Positions 26,300-35,466 are shown, counted from the first letter of the stretch. The stretch: DNA of 64,000 nucleotides from Muricauda sp. SCSIO 64092 (GCF_023016285.1 NZ_CP095413.1:5470501-5534500), one strand, 5' to 3'. Numbers and translations: made by a program. The notes: generated from the letters alone by a model not told the origin.

Positions 26300-27591
26300 G
26301 AAACCCATGTGAACTTTAGAATTTCTTTTGTTACTCCCGTTACTTTAAACCTATCATCCAATCGTTTTCCCAACACCCAAACTATCTTATCCCCCGAACA
26401 AAGGAGCCATTGGCTTTCTTTTTGAAGGGTCGTATACTTTTCATCCTTAAAAAATTTCGACAGTTTTTTTCTCCCTTCCATTCCCAACGGATAAAAGTAG
26501 TCGCCAATTTTCCATTTCCTTAATTTTAACGGATAGTTTAACTTTTCCTTATCAACATAAATCACATTGGGCGAAAAGGCTCCTATGACATCTACCACAT
26601 CCATCGTAAGCTGCAACGGTTCTTTTATGTGGTTTTCATCTTCGGTAAGCAGAAATACCTTTTCTTCGGATTTGGCAATGGGGGCCAAAATCAAATAATC
26701 CCTATCCTTTATCATGCGGTGGGTCCGCGACCGTACTTCCTTTCCACTTTGGACCGTAAGCAAATGGGTCAAATCTTCCCACTGGGTAAATCCAAAATCC
26801 CTAAAAAGTAGGTGGAGATACCCTTTCAATGGATTTAGCTTATCCAATTCCGATATTGGGATGTGGATTTCACCGTCCGTTTCCGTAAAAAGTCCAACTT
26901 TCAATTCTTCTTTGTAATTCCCCAACAACTGACTACTGTAGTCCAGATACTCCTGCGTTTGTTGGAAGTTGGAAAGAAAAGTAGCATTCAGCTCCTTTAA
27001 TTTTGGAATGATTTCATGACGAATTTCATTTCTTAGGTATTTTACATCCTTGTTGCTAAGGTCCTCCCTCCAGGTAATGCCATTTGCCTTGGCAAATTCC
27101 AAAATTTCATCTTTGGAAAAAGTCAGTAAAGGCCTGATGATATCCTGGTTTTTTCTTGGAATTCCCCGCAAACCTTCCAAACCTGTACCTCTGGAAAGAT
27201 TGATGAGAAAGGTTTCCAAATCATCATCCAAATGATGGGCCGTAAGGATATGGTCAAAACCTTTGGTTGTTGCCAGTTTTTGAAACCAATCGTACCGCAG
27301 TTCCCTTGCTTTGAGTTGCACGGAACCCGTTTCGTGGCTTAGGTCAAAAGTTTTAAAGAAAGCCGTTATTTTATTTTTTGTGGCCCAGGCAGCCACAAAT
27401 TCTTCATCCCTATCGGAATCCATGGCCCTAAGCTTATAATTACAATGGGCAATGGAAAAATTATAGCCGTTCTCCAACAATAGATGGGCCAATACCATAC
27501 TATCCATCCCTCCGCTGCAAGCCAGCAATAATCCCTTTTTTTTCAAAAAAGGAAAGTGATTTTCAATATGGCTATTCAACTTGTCCAACAC
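26296..27591 (-). CDS. tilS: tRNA(Ile)-lysidine synthase
   Basis: Modifies C34 of tRNA-Ile(CAU) to lysidine so that AUA is decoded as Ile; essential in most bacteria. The ATP-pyrophosphatase motif LLACSGGMDSMVLAHLL lies near residues 22-38. RELRYDWFQKLA and AHHLDDDLETFLINLSRGTGLEG are TilS signatures, and a C-terminal tRNA-recognition domain (LKLRKWKIGDYFYPLGM) is present. At 431 aa it is normal for Bacteroidota. It overlaps dsbD by 4 nt. Confidence 0.96.
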   Translation of the reverse strand: MLDKLNSHIENHFPFLKKKGLLLACSGGMDSMVLAHLLLENGYNFSIAHCNYKLRAMDSDRDEEFVAAWATKNKITAFFKTFDLSHETGSVQLKARELRYDWFQKLATTKGFDHILTAHHLDDDLETFLINLSRGTGLEGLRGIPRKNQDIIRPLLTFSKDEILEFAKANGITWREDLSNKDVKYLRNEIRHEIIPKLKELNATFLSNFQQTQEYLDYSSQLLGNYKEELKVGLFTETDGEIHIPISELDKLNPLKGYLHLLFRDFGFTQWEDLTHLLTVQSGKEVRSRTHRMIKDRDYLILAPIAKSEEKVFLLTEDENHIKEPLQLTMDVVDVIGAFSPNVIYVDKEKLNYPLKLRKWKIGDYFYPLGMEGRKKLSKFFKDEKYTTLQKESQWLLCSGDKIVWVLGKRLDDRFKVTGVTKEILKFTWVS

Positions 27592-27607
27592 CGGACAAAA
27601 GTAAGAC

Positions 27608-28141
27608 TTAAAGAATTTCCAGGAATTTGTCCAAAGCAGCCCGATGTTGATCGGCCAATTCCTGGGTTACGATTTTTCCGGAATTATCAAAGTTTTCGGC
27701 AAATGAGGGCATGGAAAACGTAGCGACCACTTCGGCTCCAAATCGTGGCACTAGTTTTTCAGTAACGCCCAGTGCACCCTTACCGCCACCTTTTCCCCTG
27801 GACGTGGAAATCAACAGTACCTTTTTTCCCAATAAAAACTTACGTTCCAATCGGGACAACCAGTCCAGTAGATTTTTGAAGTAAGCCGATGGATTGCCGT
27901 TGTGTTCATTCACGGAAATAATGAGGGCGTCCATTTTTTGGATATCATTCTTCAATTCCACCAATGAATTTGAATACCCTTCTTTTCTTTCCAGGTCCTC
28001 ACTATATAGCGGAAAGGGATAATTGGCCATGTTCAACAAGCGGGTTTCATGATTTTGAATCAATGATACCGTATATTTTACCAATTTGTAATTAATGGAT
28101 GTGGAAGAATTACTTCCTGCGAATGCTAAAATCTTAGCCAT
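27608..28141 (-). CDS. NADPH-dependent FMN reductase (flavodoxin-like)
   Basis: About 177 aa flavodoxin-like fold. MAKILAFAGSNSSTSIN forms the FMN-phosphate loop at the N-terminus, and SVNEHNGNPSAYFKNLLDWL is the conserved flavin-contact helix of the ArsH/azoreductase-like NADPH:FMN reductases. The ATG at 28141 places the first beta-strand immediately at the start; the upstream ATG would add nine residues. It is 17 nt from tilS on the same strand, so possibly the first gene of that operon. Physiological substrate unknown. Confidence 0.85.
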   Translation of the reverse strand: MAKILAFAGSNSSTSINYKLVKYTVSLIQNHETRLLNMANYPFPLYSEDLERKEGYSNSLVELKNDIQKMDALIISVNEHNGNPSAYFKNLLDWLSRLERKFLLGKKVLLISTSRGKGGGKGALGVTEKLVPRFGAEVVATFSMPSFAENFDNSGKIVTQELADQHRAALDKFLEIL

Positions 28142-28205
28142 GTTCAAAAAAGTTAATGTATTCAGCAATAATCTCTAAAAATCAGCCTATTGCGTGTTTT
28201 TTATC

Positions 28206-28213
28206 TAATTTTG
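28206..28213 (+). promoter_or_regulatory. -7 box of the acyltransferase-like gene
   Basis: TAATTTTG matches TAnnTTTG exactly and lies 57 nt upstream of the ATG at 28270, in the divergent gap to the FMN reductase gene. The nearest upstream TTG is only 13 nt away, so the -33 element is unclear. Confidence 0.45.
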
Positions 28214-28269
28214 GCACCTAAAATAATCCAAATCCCTCTGGATTACGAATATTAAGTGAAGAACTACAG

Positions 28270-29466
28270 ATGAAAGTTGAGTCCAAAAGATTGTTTTTTA
28301 TAGATGCCATGAGGGCATGGGCAATCTTAATGATGCTCCAGGGTCATTTTATCGATGGGCTTTTGGATCCCCTTTTCAGAAATCCCGACAATTCCGTTTA
28401 TTCCGTATGGCTGTACTTTAGGGGAATTACCGCTCCTGTTTTCTTTACGGTTTCGGGATTCATCTTTACCTACCTCTTGTTGAGGGTGCCGGAAAAAGGG
28501 TTTGAAAACCCGCGCATACGCAAGGGCATAAAACGAGGGTTGCAACTGTTGGTGATTGGTTATGCGCTGCGATTAAACTTATTTGGGCTTCTAAAGGGAC
28601 AAATCTATGATGGTTTTTACTTGGTGGATGTGCTTCATTGTATAGGTCTGTCCATTTTGGCCATCATTGGTTTTTATCTTTTGACCAGTCGAAGGAAAGC
28701 CTATTTTTTTCCCTTACTGTTGCTTTCCACCACTGTACTGTTGTTTCTTTTTGAACCCGTTTACAAGCAATGGTCTTTTTCCTGGTTGCCTTCGGGCCTG
28801 GCCAATTATTTGAGTAAGGCCAATGGTTCCGTATTCACCATTATTCCGTGGCTGGGTTATACCACCTTGGGCGCTGCCCTGTCCATAGTATTTATAAAAT
28901 TCAAGGATTTTAAACTATTGTACCCCGTCTCAATCGTGTCAGCCCTAATTTTAGGGGTATTTCTTATTTACTTCTCTTCACCCATGTTCATGGCGCTGCA
29001 CGAAATGACCGGTATCGATTTGTTTGCCCTTATTTATTCTAACAATTATTTATTTATTCGCCTGGGGGACGTGTTTGTTGTATTTGCCGTATTTATGCTG
29101 ATCCGTAAGATATTGATCAATACAACCCTATTGAACATTGGATCCCATACGCTATCCATATATGTTATCCATTTCATCATCCTTTATGGGAGCTTTACGG
29201 GCCTGGGATTGTATAAATTCTTTCACCACCAACTACATCCGTCACTTGCAATTACTGGTGCCGTACTGTTTATGTTGGTATGTACGTATTTGGCACTTCA
29301 GTACAACCGTAGGGAAAGCGAATTAAAGGAAAAGGGAGCCGCGCTTGTTGCAAACGGAAAAATGCAGCTATCCCTATTCTCCAAGAGGGCCATTCCAGTT
29401 ATCAAGGAGCAATTGGTACGAATTAAGATGTCCTTCCTACGTTTTTTGGCTACTTCCAAAAACTAA
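28270..29466 (+). CDS. DUF1624/HGSNAT-like membrane acyltransferase
   Basis: Polytopic membrane protein, 398 aa, with about 10 hydrophobic helices. It begins with the family motif RLFFIDAMRAWAILMMLQGHF, where the His in the first helix is the probable acceptor, and LYFRGITAPVFFTVSGF follows. This is the heparan-alpha-glucosaminide N-acetyltransferase (DUF1624) / acyltransferase-3-like architecture. Relatives move acetyl groups across the membrane onto extracytoplasmic sugars. The basic C-terminal tail (KRAIPVIKEQLVRIKMSFLR) is probably cytoplasmic. Monocistronic, substrate unknown. Confidence 0.82.
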   Translation: MKVESKRLFFIDAMRAWAILMMLQGHFIDGLLDPLFRNPDNSVYSVWLYFRGITAPVFFTVSGFIFTYLLLRVPEKGFENPRIRKGIKRGLQLLVIGYALRLNLFGLLKGQIYDGFYLVDVLHCIGLSILAIIGFYLLTSRRKAYFFPLLLLSTTVLLFLFEPVYKQWSFSWLPSGLANYLSKANGSVFTIIPWLGYTTLGAALSIVFIKFKDFKLLYPVSIVSALILGVFLIYFSSPMFMALHEMTGIDLFALIYSNNYLFIRLGDVFVVFAVFMLIRKILINTTLLNIGSHTLSIYVIHFIILYGSFTGLGLYKFFHHQLHPSLAITGAVLFMLVCTYLALQYNRRESELKEKGAALVANGKMQLSLFSKRAIPVIKEQLVRIKMSFLRFLATSKN

Positions 29467-29499
29467 AAAGCGGTTCTATTACATCCACACATTTCGAGC

Positions 29500-30906
29500 T
29501 TACACATGGATGGCCCTATCCTCCGTGGCGGCCAGGGCAGCTTCCTTCACAGCTTCGGCATAGGTTGGGTGCGCATGGCTCATTCGGGCCATGTCCTCGG
29601 CAGAAGCCCTAAACTCCATTGCGGTTACCGCTTCGGTAATTAAATCCGCGCAACGCGCGCCAATCATATGTACACCTAAAACCTCATCGGTTTTGGCATC
29701 GGCAAGAATCTTCACAAAACCATCAATGTCCATGCTGGCACGGGCTCGACCCAGTGCCCGCATTGGAAATTGTCCAACTTTGTAGTCCACACCTGCTTCT
29801 TTTAACTCTTCCTCGGTTTTACCAACCGCGGCAACCTCCGGCCACGTATAGACCACTCCAGGAATTAGGTTATAATCAATATGTGGTTTCTGTCCCGCCA
29901 GGATTTCGGCCACCATGGTCCCCTCTTCCTCAGCCTTATGGGCCAACATGGCACCACGTATGACATCACCAATGGCATAAATATTGGGTGCCGTAGTCTG
30001 CAAATGGTCATTTACCGTTACGCGGCCCCTTTCGTCCAGTTGAACCCCTGCCGCTTCGGCATTTAGTCCATCCGTATAAGGTCTTCGACCAACGGAAACC
30101 AAGCAATAATCGCCTTTAAACTCGACCTCCTGGCCCTTTTTGTCATCCGCTTTCACAATGATTTCAGTGTCCTTACGCTCCACGGATTTCACCTTGTGGG
30201 ACAAAAAGAATTTTACTTTTTGTTTTTTCATGGACCGCATCAATTCCTTGGACAGTGCACCGTCCATACCTGGTATGATTCGGTCCATATATTCAATAAC
30301 GCTCACTTCCGCTCCCAAACGTTTATACACTTGACCCAGTTCCAATCCTATGACCCCTCCGCCAATCACGATCATGTGTTTTGGAATTTCGGATAGTTTC
30401 AAGGCTTCGGTGGACGTAATAATCCGTTCCTTGTCAATCTCAATAAAGGGTAAGGTAGAGGGCTTGGAACCCGTGGCAATGATCGTATTCTTGGCTTCAA
30501 TGGTTTCTGTTTTTCCATCCGCCTTTTTAATGTCAATGTGAGTAGCATCCTTAAAACTCCCAAGGCCTTCAAAAACATCAATTTTGTTTTTATCCATTAA
30601 AAACTGAATTCCCTTGGTGGTTTGGTCCACTACACCATCTTTACGGGAAATCATCTGTTTTAAGTTTACTTTGATTTCGCCAGGGATGTCAATCCCATGT
30701 TCCTCAAAATGTTTTACTGCATCTTCATAATGATGGGACGAGTCCAACAAGGCCTTTGAGGGAATACAACCTACATTTAGACAGGTACCGCCCAAGGTGG
30801 CATATTTCTCCACAATTGCTGTTTTCATACCCAATTGGGCACATCGGATAGCGGCCACGTACCCCCCAGGGCCAGAACCGATAACGGCTACATCATATTG
30901 ACTCAT
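29500..30906 (-). CDS. lpdA: Dihydrolipoyl dehydrogenase
   Basis: E3 component of 2-oxoacid dehydrogenase and glycine-cleavage complexes; reoxidises dihydrolipoamide with NAD. The N-terminal FAD motif is VAVIGSGPGGYVAAI, and the redox disulfide is GGTCLNVGCIPSKALL (Cys41 and Cys46 by count). The NAD-binding motif is VIGGGVIGLELG, and the C-terminal catalytic base motif is SHAHPTYAEAVKEAA. At 468 aa it is typical. It stands alone, with its own probable promoter just upstream. Confidence 0.96.
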   Translation of the reverse strand: MSQYDVAVIGSGPGGYVAAIRCAQLGMKTAIVEKYATLGGTCLNVGCIPSKALLDSSHHYEDAVKHFEEHGIDIPGEIKVNLKQMISRKDGVVDQTTKGIQFLMDKNKIDVFEGLGSFKDATHIDIKKADGKTETIEAKNTIIATGSKPSTLPFIEIDKERIITSTEALKLSEIPKHMIVIGGGVIGLELGQVYKRLGAEVSVIEYMDRIIPGMDGALSKELMRSMKKQKVKFFLSHKVKSVERKDTEIIVKADDKKGQEVEFKGDYCLVSVGRRPYTDGLNAEAAGVQLDERGRVTVNDHLQTTAPNIYAIGDVIRGAMLAHKAEEEGTMVAEILAGQKPHIDYNLIPGVVYTWPEVAAVGKTEEELKEAGVDYKVGQFPMRALGRARASMDIDGFVKILADAKTDEVLGVHMIGARCADLITEAVTAMEFRASAEDMARMSHAHPTYAEAVKEAALAATEDRAIHV

Positions 30907-30949
30907 ATATAAAAGGATTTCCTAATTAGAATTATTTTTGGAACGACCT

Positions 30950-30977
30950 CAAAAATACGAATGTTTTTCGGGAACAA
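30950..30977 (-). promoter_or_regulatory. Putative lpdA promoter
   Basis: On the minus strand TATTTTTG (30950-30957) matches the -7 consensus TAnnTTTG. A TTG (30975-30977) lies 17 nt upstream of it, within the spacing tolerated for Bacteroidota promoters. The lpdA start is about 43 nt downstream. Confidence 0.6.
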
Positions 30978-30985
30978 TTGCAGAT

Positions 30986-31375
30986 TTAGGCTGGGGAGAG
31001 CGGAAATTTAATCCCACCATAATACCCCATCCACAGACCGGAGAGCAGGGTTGTACTTAGTAGCAAATCATACCAAAATGGACTGGGATTGGCCTCACAA
31101 CCCACAAAGATCAAAACCTTGGCCAGAACGGCCGCGGAGAGCACAAGATTGGGATAATAATTGTCCTGTAGGACCAAGAGCGATGTCAAAAAACCGGTAA
31201 TCAATCCTGCCGAGCCGATACCTAAGGTTTTAAATGTTAATTGTATACTGTCGGCATTGCAAAAAGCAACACCTTTAAAAAGCACATCCTCCACCAAAGT
31301 GGTGTATAACAGCAGAACGGACAAACCAATGAGTGTGGCAAATAGTGTTAAGGCGAACCGAAGCCTGGGTGTCAT
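30986..31375 (-). CDS. Hypothetical small membrane protein
   Basis: 129 aa with about four hydrophobic helices: residues 7-27 (FALTLFATLIGLSVLLLY), 50-70, 80-95 and 105-122. There is a conserved-looking C-terminal GLWMGYYGGIKFPLSP. I do not recognise a family. The codon pattern resembles the neighbours and nothing credible occupies the opposite strand. It lies between lpdA and the lrp gene, all on the minus strand but with promoter-sized gaps. Confidence 0.65.
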   Translation of the reverse strand: MTPRLRFALTLFATLIGLSVLLLYTTLVEDVLFKGVAFCNADSIQLTFKTLGIGSAGLITGFLTSLLVLQDNYYPNLVLSAAVLAKVLIFVGCEANPSPFWYDLLLSTTLLSGLWMGYYGGIKFPLSPA

Positions 31376-31474
31376 GTTGGGTTGTTTTTTGATTGATTTG
31401 ATGTAACAACCTCAAGTTAGGTGTAAATAGTGCACAAGCACCCCTTTTTTAACGTCGTTTTAGGTTAAACTTTC

Positions 31475-31933
31475 TTAAAGTGCTATGGCCGTAGTCTTTT
31501 TGACCTCATTGATACCAAAGGAACTTTGCGTGCTTCCAATTTGATCGATTGCCGTAAGCTTGTGTACCATAAACTCCCTGTAGGCGGTCATATCGGCAAC
31601 GTTTACCCGGAGGATATAATCATAATCCCCGCTGATATGGTGACATTCCTGTACCTCGTCCAGTTGTTGGACCTGATGTTCAAACCGTATCACATTTTCT
31701 TTGGTGTGCTGTACCAATTTTACGTGGCAGAATACGGTAAACGACCTACGAATGGCCTCCCTGTCCACCAGGGCCACATAATGGGTTATCACATTTTCAC
31801 GTTCCAGCTTTCGAATGCGTTCAAAAACCGCTGTAGTGGAAAGTCCCAGTTCGGCGGCATAAGCTTTTGTAGTGCGTTTGCAGTCTTCCTGTAAAAGATT
31901 CAACAGTTTTCTATCTGTTTGATCCAAAGTCAT
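31475..31933 (-). CDS. Lrp/AsnC-family transcriptional regulator
   Basis: 152 aa. The N-terminal winged HTH is LDQTDRKLLNLLQEDCKRTT, then LGLSTTAVFERIRKLERENV. The C-terminal RAM (ligand-binding) domain contains VQECHHISGDYDYILRVNV. It is divergent from a gamma-lyase-family gene and an NhaC-type transporter across a 155-bp AT-rich gap with two 15-bp palindromes. It therefore probably senses an amino acid and controls the divergent genes and itself. The effector (methionine, cysteine or another) is inference. Confidence 0.92.
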   Translation of the reverse strand: MTLDQTDRKLLNLLQEDCKRTTKAYAAELGLSTTAVFERIRKLERENVITHYVALVDREAIRRSFTVFCHVKLVQHTKENVIRFEHQVQQLDEVQECHHISGDYDYILRVNVADMTAYREFMVHKLTAIDQIGSTQSSFGINEVKKTTAIAL

Positions 31934-31975
31934 TTCCGATGATTTTTCGTTCGACCGCGTGCAATTTAATTAAAA

Positions 31976-31990
31976 TAGAATAAAATTCTA
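31976..31990. promoter_or_regulatory. Lrp-like operator 1
   Basis: TAGAATAAAATTCTA is a perfect 6-3-6 palindrome. By eye it agrees with the E. coli Lrp consensus YAGHAWATTWTDCTR at 13 of 15 positions. It lies 43 nt upstream of the lrp start in the divergent gap, a good position for autoregulation. Confidence 0.6.
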
Positions 31991-32041
31991 AATAATTGTA
32001 CATATTTAAAATAATTTACTATTTATGATTAATATCATTGA

Positions 32042-32056
32042 ATTTCATATTGAAAT
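32042..32056. promoter_or_regulatory. Lrp-like operator 2
   Basis: ATTTCATATTGAAAT is a second perfect 6-3-6 AT-rich palindrome, about 33 nt before the gamma-lyase ATG. A related shorter dyad (TTTCATAATGAAA, 32082-32094) overlaps the start codon itself. The centre spacing from operator 1 is 66 bp, about six helical turns, compatible with cooperative binding of an Lrp octamer. Confidence 0.5.
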
Positions 32057-32088
32057 AAAAGATTTTAGTAGTTAAATTCTATTTCATA

Positions 32089-33312
32089 ATGAAAAACAAA
32101 TCGGCACAAAAGCTACAGGACCTTCACTATTTCGGTGAATTTGGTGGAGTGAATCCATCCATATCGGATTCCTCGACCTACACCTTTCTTTCCGCAAAAA
32201 AGATGTTCGATACCTTTGAGGGCAATACCGAGGGCTGTTACCTGTACAGTAGACATTCCTCCCCTTCAAACCTGTATTTGGGCGAAGCCCTTGCCGCTTT
32301 GGAAGGCACGGAAACCGCCAATGTCTACGCTTCTGGAATGGGCGCGATTTCCGCAGTGATCATGCAACGCTGTGAAGCAGGCAGCCATATTGTGAGCAGC
32401 CGAACCATTTATGGGGGTACCTATGCCCTTATGAAAAACTTTTTGCCAAAGTTGGCCATTGACACCTCTTTCGTGGACATAACCAATTTGGAAAAGGTGG
32501 AAAAATCCATTACCAAGAACACTAAAATGCTTTATTGTGAAGCCATAAGCAATCCATTACTGGAGGTAGCGGATATTCGTTCCCTATCCAAATTGGCCAA
32601 AGCCCATGGTATTCCCCTGGTAGTGGACAACACCTTCTCTCCGCTAAGTATAAGCCCAGTGCACCTGGGCGCGGATATTGTAATTCACAGCCTTACCAAA
32701 TTCATTAATGGATCCAGCGATTGTGTGGCAGGTGCAGTCTGTGCTTCAACCGAATTTTGCCTAAGCCTCAAAGATGTCAATAACGGAGCTGGAATGCTCA
32801 TGGGTAGTACTTTGGACAGTTTACGTGCGGCCTCTATTTTGAAGAATATGCGAACCCTGCATATTCGAATCAAAAAGCATAGTGAAAATACGCTCTACCT
32901 GGCCCAAAAATTCCAGGAAGATGGATTAAAAGTAGCGTATCCCGGGCTTTCCTCCCACCCCGGTCATAACACCATGAAGGAGCAAATGAATCCACAATAT
33001 GGTTTTGGCGGATTAATGACCCTTGATGTGGGTTCCCTGGACAAAGCGAATGCCCTAATGGAATTGATGCAAAAGGAAAACCTGGGCTATTTGGCCGTAA
33101 GCCTTGGATTCTATAAGACCTTGTTCAGTGCTCCCGGTACCTCGACCTCGTCGGAAATACCCTTGGAAGAACAAGAGGAGATGGGTTTAACGGATGGCCT
33201 GATCCGGTTTTCAATCGGTCTGGACAACAACATTGAAAATACCTATCTACGGATGAAACACTGTATGGAAAGACTCCATATCCTGGGCCCCAAAACCACC
33301 ACATTGGCCTAG
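32089..33312 (+). CDS. Cys/Met metabolism PLP enzyme (methionine gamma-lyase/cystathionine gamma-lyase type)
   Basis: 407 aa fold-type-I PLP enzyme. It has SRHSSPSNLYLGEALAALEG, the PLP-phosphate region SGMGAISAV, VVDNTFSPLSI, and the Schiff-base lysine Lys204 in IHSLTKFINGSSD. In classical methionine gamma-lyase the segment near residue 110 is Tyr-Gly-Cys-Thr; here it is YGGTY, so the activity-determining Cys is Gly, as in cystathionine lyases and synthases. Substrate is therefore open. It is divergent from the Lrp regulator and followed after 70 nt by an NhaC-type transporter, suggesting a sulfur-amino-acid catabolic pair. Confidence 0.88.
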   Translation: MKNKSAQKLQDLHYFGEFGGVNPSISDSSTYTFLSAKKMFDTFEGNTEGCYLYSRHSSPSNLYLGEALAALEGTETANVYASGMGAISAVIMQRCEAGSHIVSSRTIYGGTYALMKNFLPKLAIDTSFVDITNLEKVEKSITKNTKMLYCEAISNPLLEVADIRSLSKLAKAHGIPLVVDNTFSPLSISPVHLGADIVIHSLTKFINGSSDCVAGAVCASTEFCLSLKDVNNGAGMLMGSTLDSLRAASILKNMRTLHIRIKKHSENTLYLAQKFQEDGLKVAYPGLSSHPGHNTMKEQMNPQYGFGGLMTLDVGSLDKANALMELMQKENLGYLAVSLGFYKTLFSAPGTSTSSEIPLEEQEEMGLTDGLIRFSIGLDNNIENTYLRMKHCMERLHILGPKTTTLA

Positions 33313-33382
33313 AAGGAACCCTTCCAGGTTTGCACAACAGGTCTCAAAGTTGTAATATTAGGCTTGCACAACTCAATAGCCC

Positions 33383-34873
33383 ATGACCCAAAAGACCAAG
33401 AAAGCCAAGTACAGACAGGATGAACAAGTAGTTGAAAATAGGGAACTGAACATATGGGAAGCTTTGATTCCCGTGGTTGCCCTGGTGGGCATGTTGGCGT
33501 ACAATGTATATGTGTTTGGGGACGATGCCTTGAGTGGTTCCAATCAATTTATACTTCTTATGGGCGGTGCCGTTGCCGCCACCGTAGGTTTCTTCAATAA
33601 GGTCTCCTACAAACAGATGCTGGCGGAAGTGGCGGAAAACGTGCGTTCCACTACCGGTGCATTACTGATTCTTTTAATGGTTGGGGCCTTGGCGGGCACA
33701 TGGCTGGTCAGCGGAATTATCCCTGCCATGGTCTATTACGGGCTTCAAATATTGAACCCCACCATTTTCCTGGCGGCCTGTGTCATTATTTGCGCCATTA
33801 TTTCCATTGCCACCGGAAGCAGTTGGACCACAGCAGCCACGGTGGGTATTGCTTTGGTGGGCATTGGCGAAGCTTTGGGCATTTCTTTGGGGATGACCGC
33901 AGGTGCGGTACTATCCGGAGCCTATTTTGGGGATAAAATGTCCCCTTTGAGCGACACCACCAATCTGGCTCCGGCCATGGCCGGTGGCGAGTTGTTCTCG
34001 CATATACGCTATATGGCATGGACCACAATTCCTACCATTTCGATTACGCTTTTGGTCTTCATCATAATTGGCTTTACCAATGATACCTCCGGTGTTGCCG
34101 ATACAGGAACAATTTTGTCCACCATTAATTCTTCCTTTAATATCAATGGTTGGCTTTTTATAGTGCCGGTCGTTGTAATCCTATTTATCGTTAGGAAAGC
34201 GCCACCCTTGCTGGGGTTGTTGATAGGAACGCTATTGGGCGGGGTTTTTGCCTTAATTTTTCAACCGGATATCGTGGCCAAAATTGGCGGTGGGCCCCAT
34301 TTGGATTTCGCGACGGGCTACAAGGGAATTTTGAATGCCATAACCGTTGATACCGCTGTGGAAACTTCCGACCCTGCCTTGAACGAGCTCTTTTCATCTG
34401 GGGGAATGGCAGGCATGTTGGGAACCATTTGGCTTATTGTCTGTGCCATGGTCTTTGGAGGGATTATGGATGGTATAGGTGCTTTACAGCGTATTACCAA
34501 ATCCTTGTTGAATCTGGCCAAGACCACTTTCGGGCTTTTCGCCAGTACGGTGGGCAGCTGTCTGGCTTTGAATGTCACGGCATCCGATCAGTATTTGGCC
34601 CTGGTGGTCCCGGGCAAAATGTTTTCCAAAGCCTATGAAGAACGCGGATTGGCCCCCGAGAACCTGAGTCGGACCTTGGAGGATTCCGGGACGGTAACCT
34701 CTGTTTTGGTTCCGTGGAATACCTGTGGGGCTTATCACAGTGGTGTTTTGGGAGTGGCCGTGGGCGATTATTTTTTCTATGCCATTTTTAATTGGCTAAG
34801 CCCTTTTATGACCCTCTTCTTTGCCGCTTTTAAAATCAAGATAAAACAATTGGTTAACGCTTCCAAAGCATAG
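33383..34873 (+). CDS. NhaC-family antiporter/transporter
   Basis: 496 aa with about 12 membrane helices. NhaC family motifs include SGAYFGDKMSPLSDTTNLAPA, which corresponds to the ion-binding region of ion-transporter-superfamily antiporters, and SGTVTSVLVPWNTCGAYHSGVLG. Family members are Na+/H+ antiporters, but some linked to methionine genes (MetT type) are thought to move methionine. The location beside an Lrp regulator and a gamma-lyase favours amino-acid transport here, as an inference. A charged N-terminal tail of about 25 residues precedes helix 1. Confidence 0.9.
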   Translation: MTQKTKKAKYRQDEQVVENRELNIWEALIPVVALVGMLAYNVYVFGDDALSGSNQFILLMGGAVAATVGFFNKVSYKQMLAEVAENVRSTTGALLILLMVGALAGTWLVSGIIPAMVYYGLQILNPTIFLAACVIICAIISIATGSSWTTAATVGIALVGIGEALGISLGMTAGAVLSGAYFGDKMSPLSDTTNLAPAMAGGELFSHIRYMAWTTIPTISITLLVFIIIGFTNDTSGVADTGTILSTINSSFNINGWLFIVPVVVILFIVRKAPPLLGLLIGTLLGGVFALIFQPDIVAKIGGGPHLDFATGYKGILNAITVDTAVETSDPALNELFSSGGMAGMLGTIWLIVCAMVFGGIMDGIGALQRITKSLLNLAKTTFGLFASTVGSCLALNVTASDQYLALVVPGKMFSKAYEERGLAPENLSRTLEDSGTVTSVLVPWNTCGAYHSGVLGVAVGDYFFYAIFNWLSPFMTLFFAAFKIKIKQLVNASKA

Positions 34874-34892
34874 AATTCGACTTCAAATTTTA

Positions 34893-34900
34893 TACCTTCG
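34893..34900 (+). promoter_or_regulatory. Probable tpx -7 box
   Basis: TACCTTCG differs from TAnnTTTG at one position and lies 60 nt upstream of the tpx ATG. TTCGACTT about 20 nt upstream is a weak -33 candidate. Confidence 0.4.
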
Positions 34901-34959
34901 CAACTCCTTCCCTATAATGGGGGAAAACAGACGATAATTCACTTTTAAACACGTATAAA

Positions 34960-35466
34960 ATGGCTACAGTAACCTTAAAAGGAAACGAAATACATACCAT
35001 GGGAAATCTCCCAGCCAATGGAAGTCAGGCACCTGATTTCACATTGGTCAAAAATGATCTGGGCGCAACTACCTTGGCCGATTACAAAGGACAAAAAGTC
35101 GTCTTGAACATTTTTCCAAGTATTGACACCGGAACCTGCGCCCAATCCGTTAGGCAATTCAACCAGGAGGCGGCCGAACTTGAGAACACCAAAATTCTTT
35201 GTATATCCAAGGACCTTCCCTTTGCGCAAGCCCGTTTCTGTGGAGCTGAGGGCATTGAAAAGGTAGAGACCCTTTCCGATTTCCGTGATGGCAATTTCGG
35301 GAAATCCTATAACGTTGAGTTTACGGATGGCCCGTTACAGGGACTTCACTCAAGGGCCGTTGTGGTTTTGGACGAGAACGGTACGGTAACCTATTCCGAG
35401 CAGGTCCCTGAAATTGTGGACGAACCCAATTATAAAGCTGCGCTGGAAGCACTAATGGATGCCTAA
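34960..35466 (+). CDS. tpx: Thiol peroxidase (atypical 2-Cys peroxiredoxin)
   Basis: 168 aa. Reduces hydroperoxides with electrons from thioredoxin. The peroxidatic Cys60 is in SIDTGTCAQSVRQFN and the resolving Cys94 is in PFAQARFCGAEG, the Tpx spacing. The N-terminal beta-hairpin (ATVTLKGNEIHTMGNLP) is typical. It overlaps the downstream dgkA-like gene by 8 nt, so the two are probably translated together. Confidence 0.96.
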   Translation: MATVTLKGNEIHTMGNLPANGSQAPDFTLVKNDLGATTLADYKGQKVVLNIFPSIDTGTCAQSVRQFNQEAAELENTKILCISKDLPFAQARFCGAEGIEKVETLSDFRDGNFGKSYNVEFTDGPLQGLHSRAVVVLDENGTVTYSEQVPEIVDEPNYKAALEALMDA

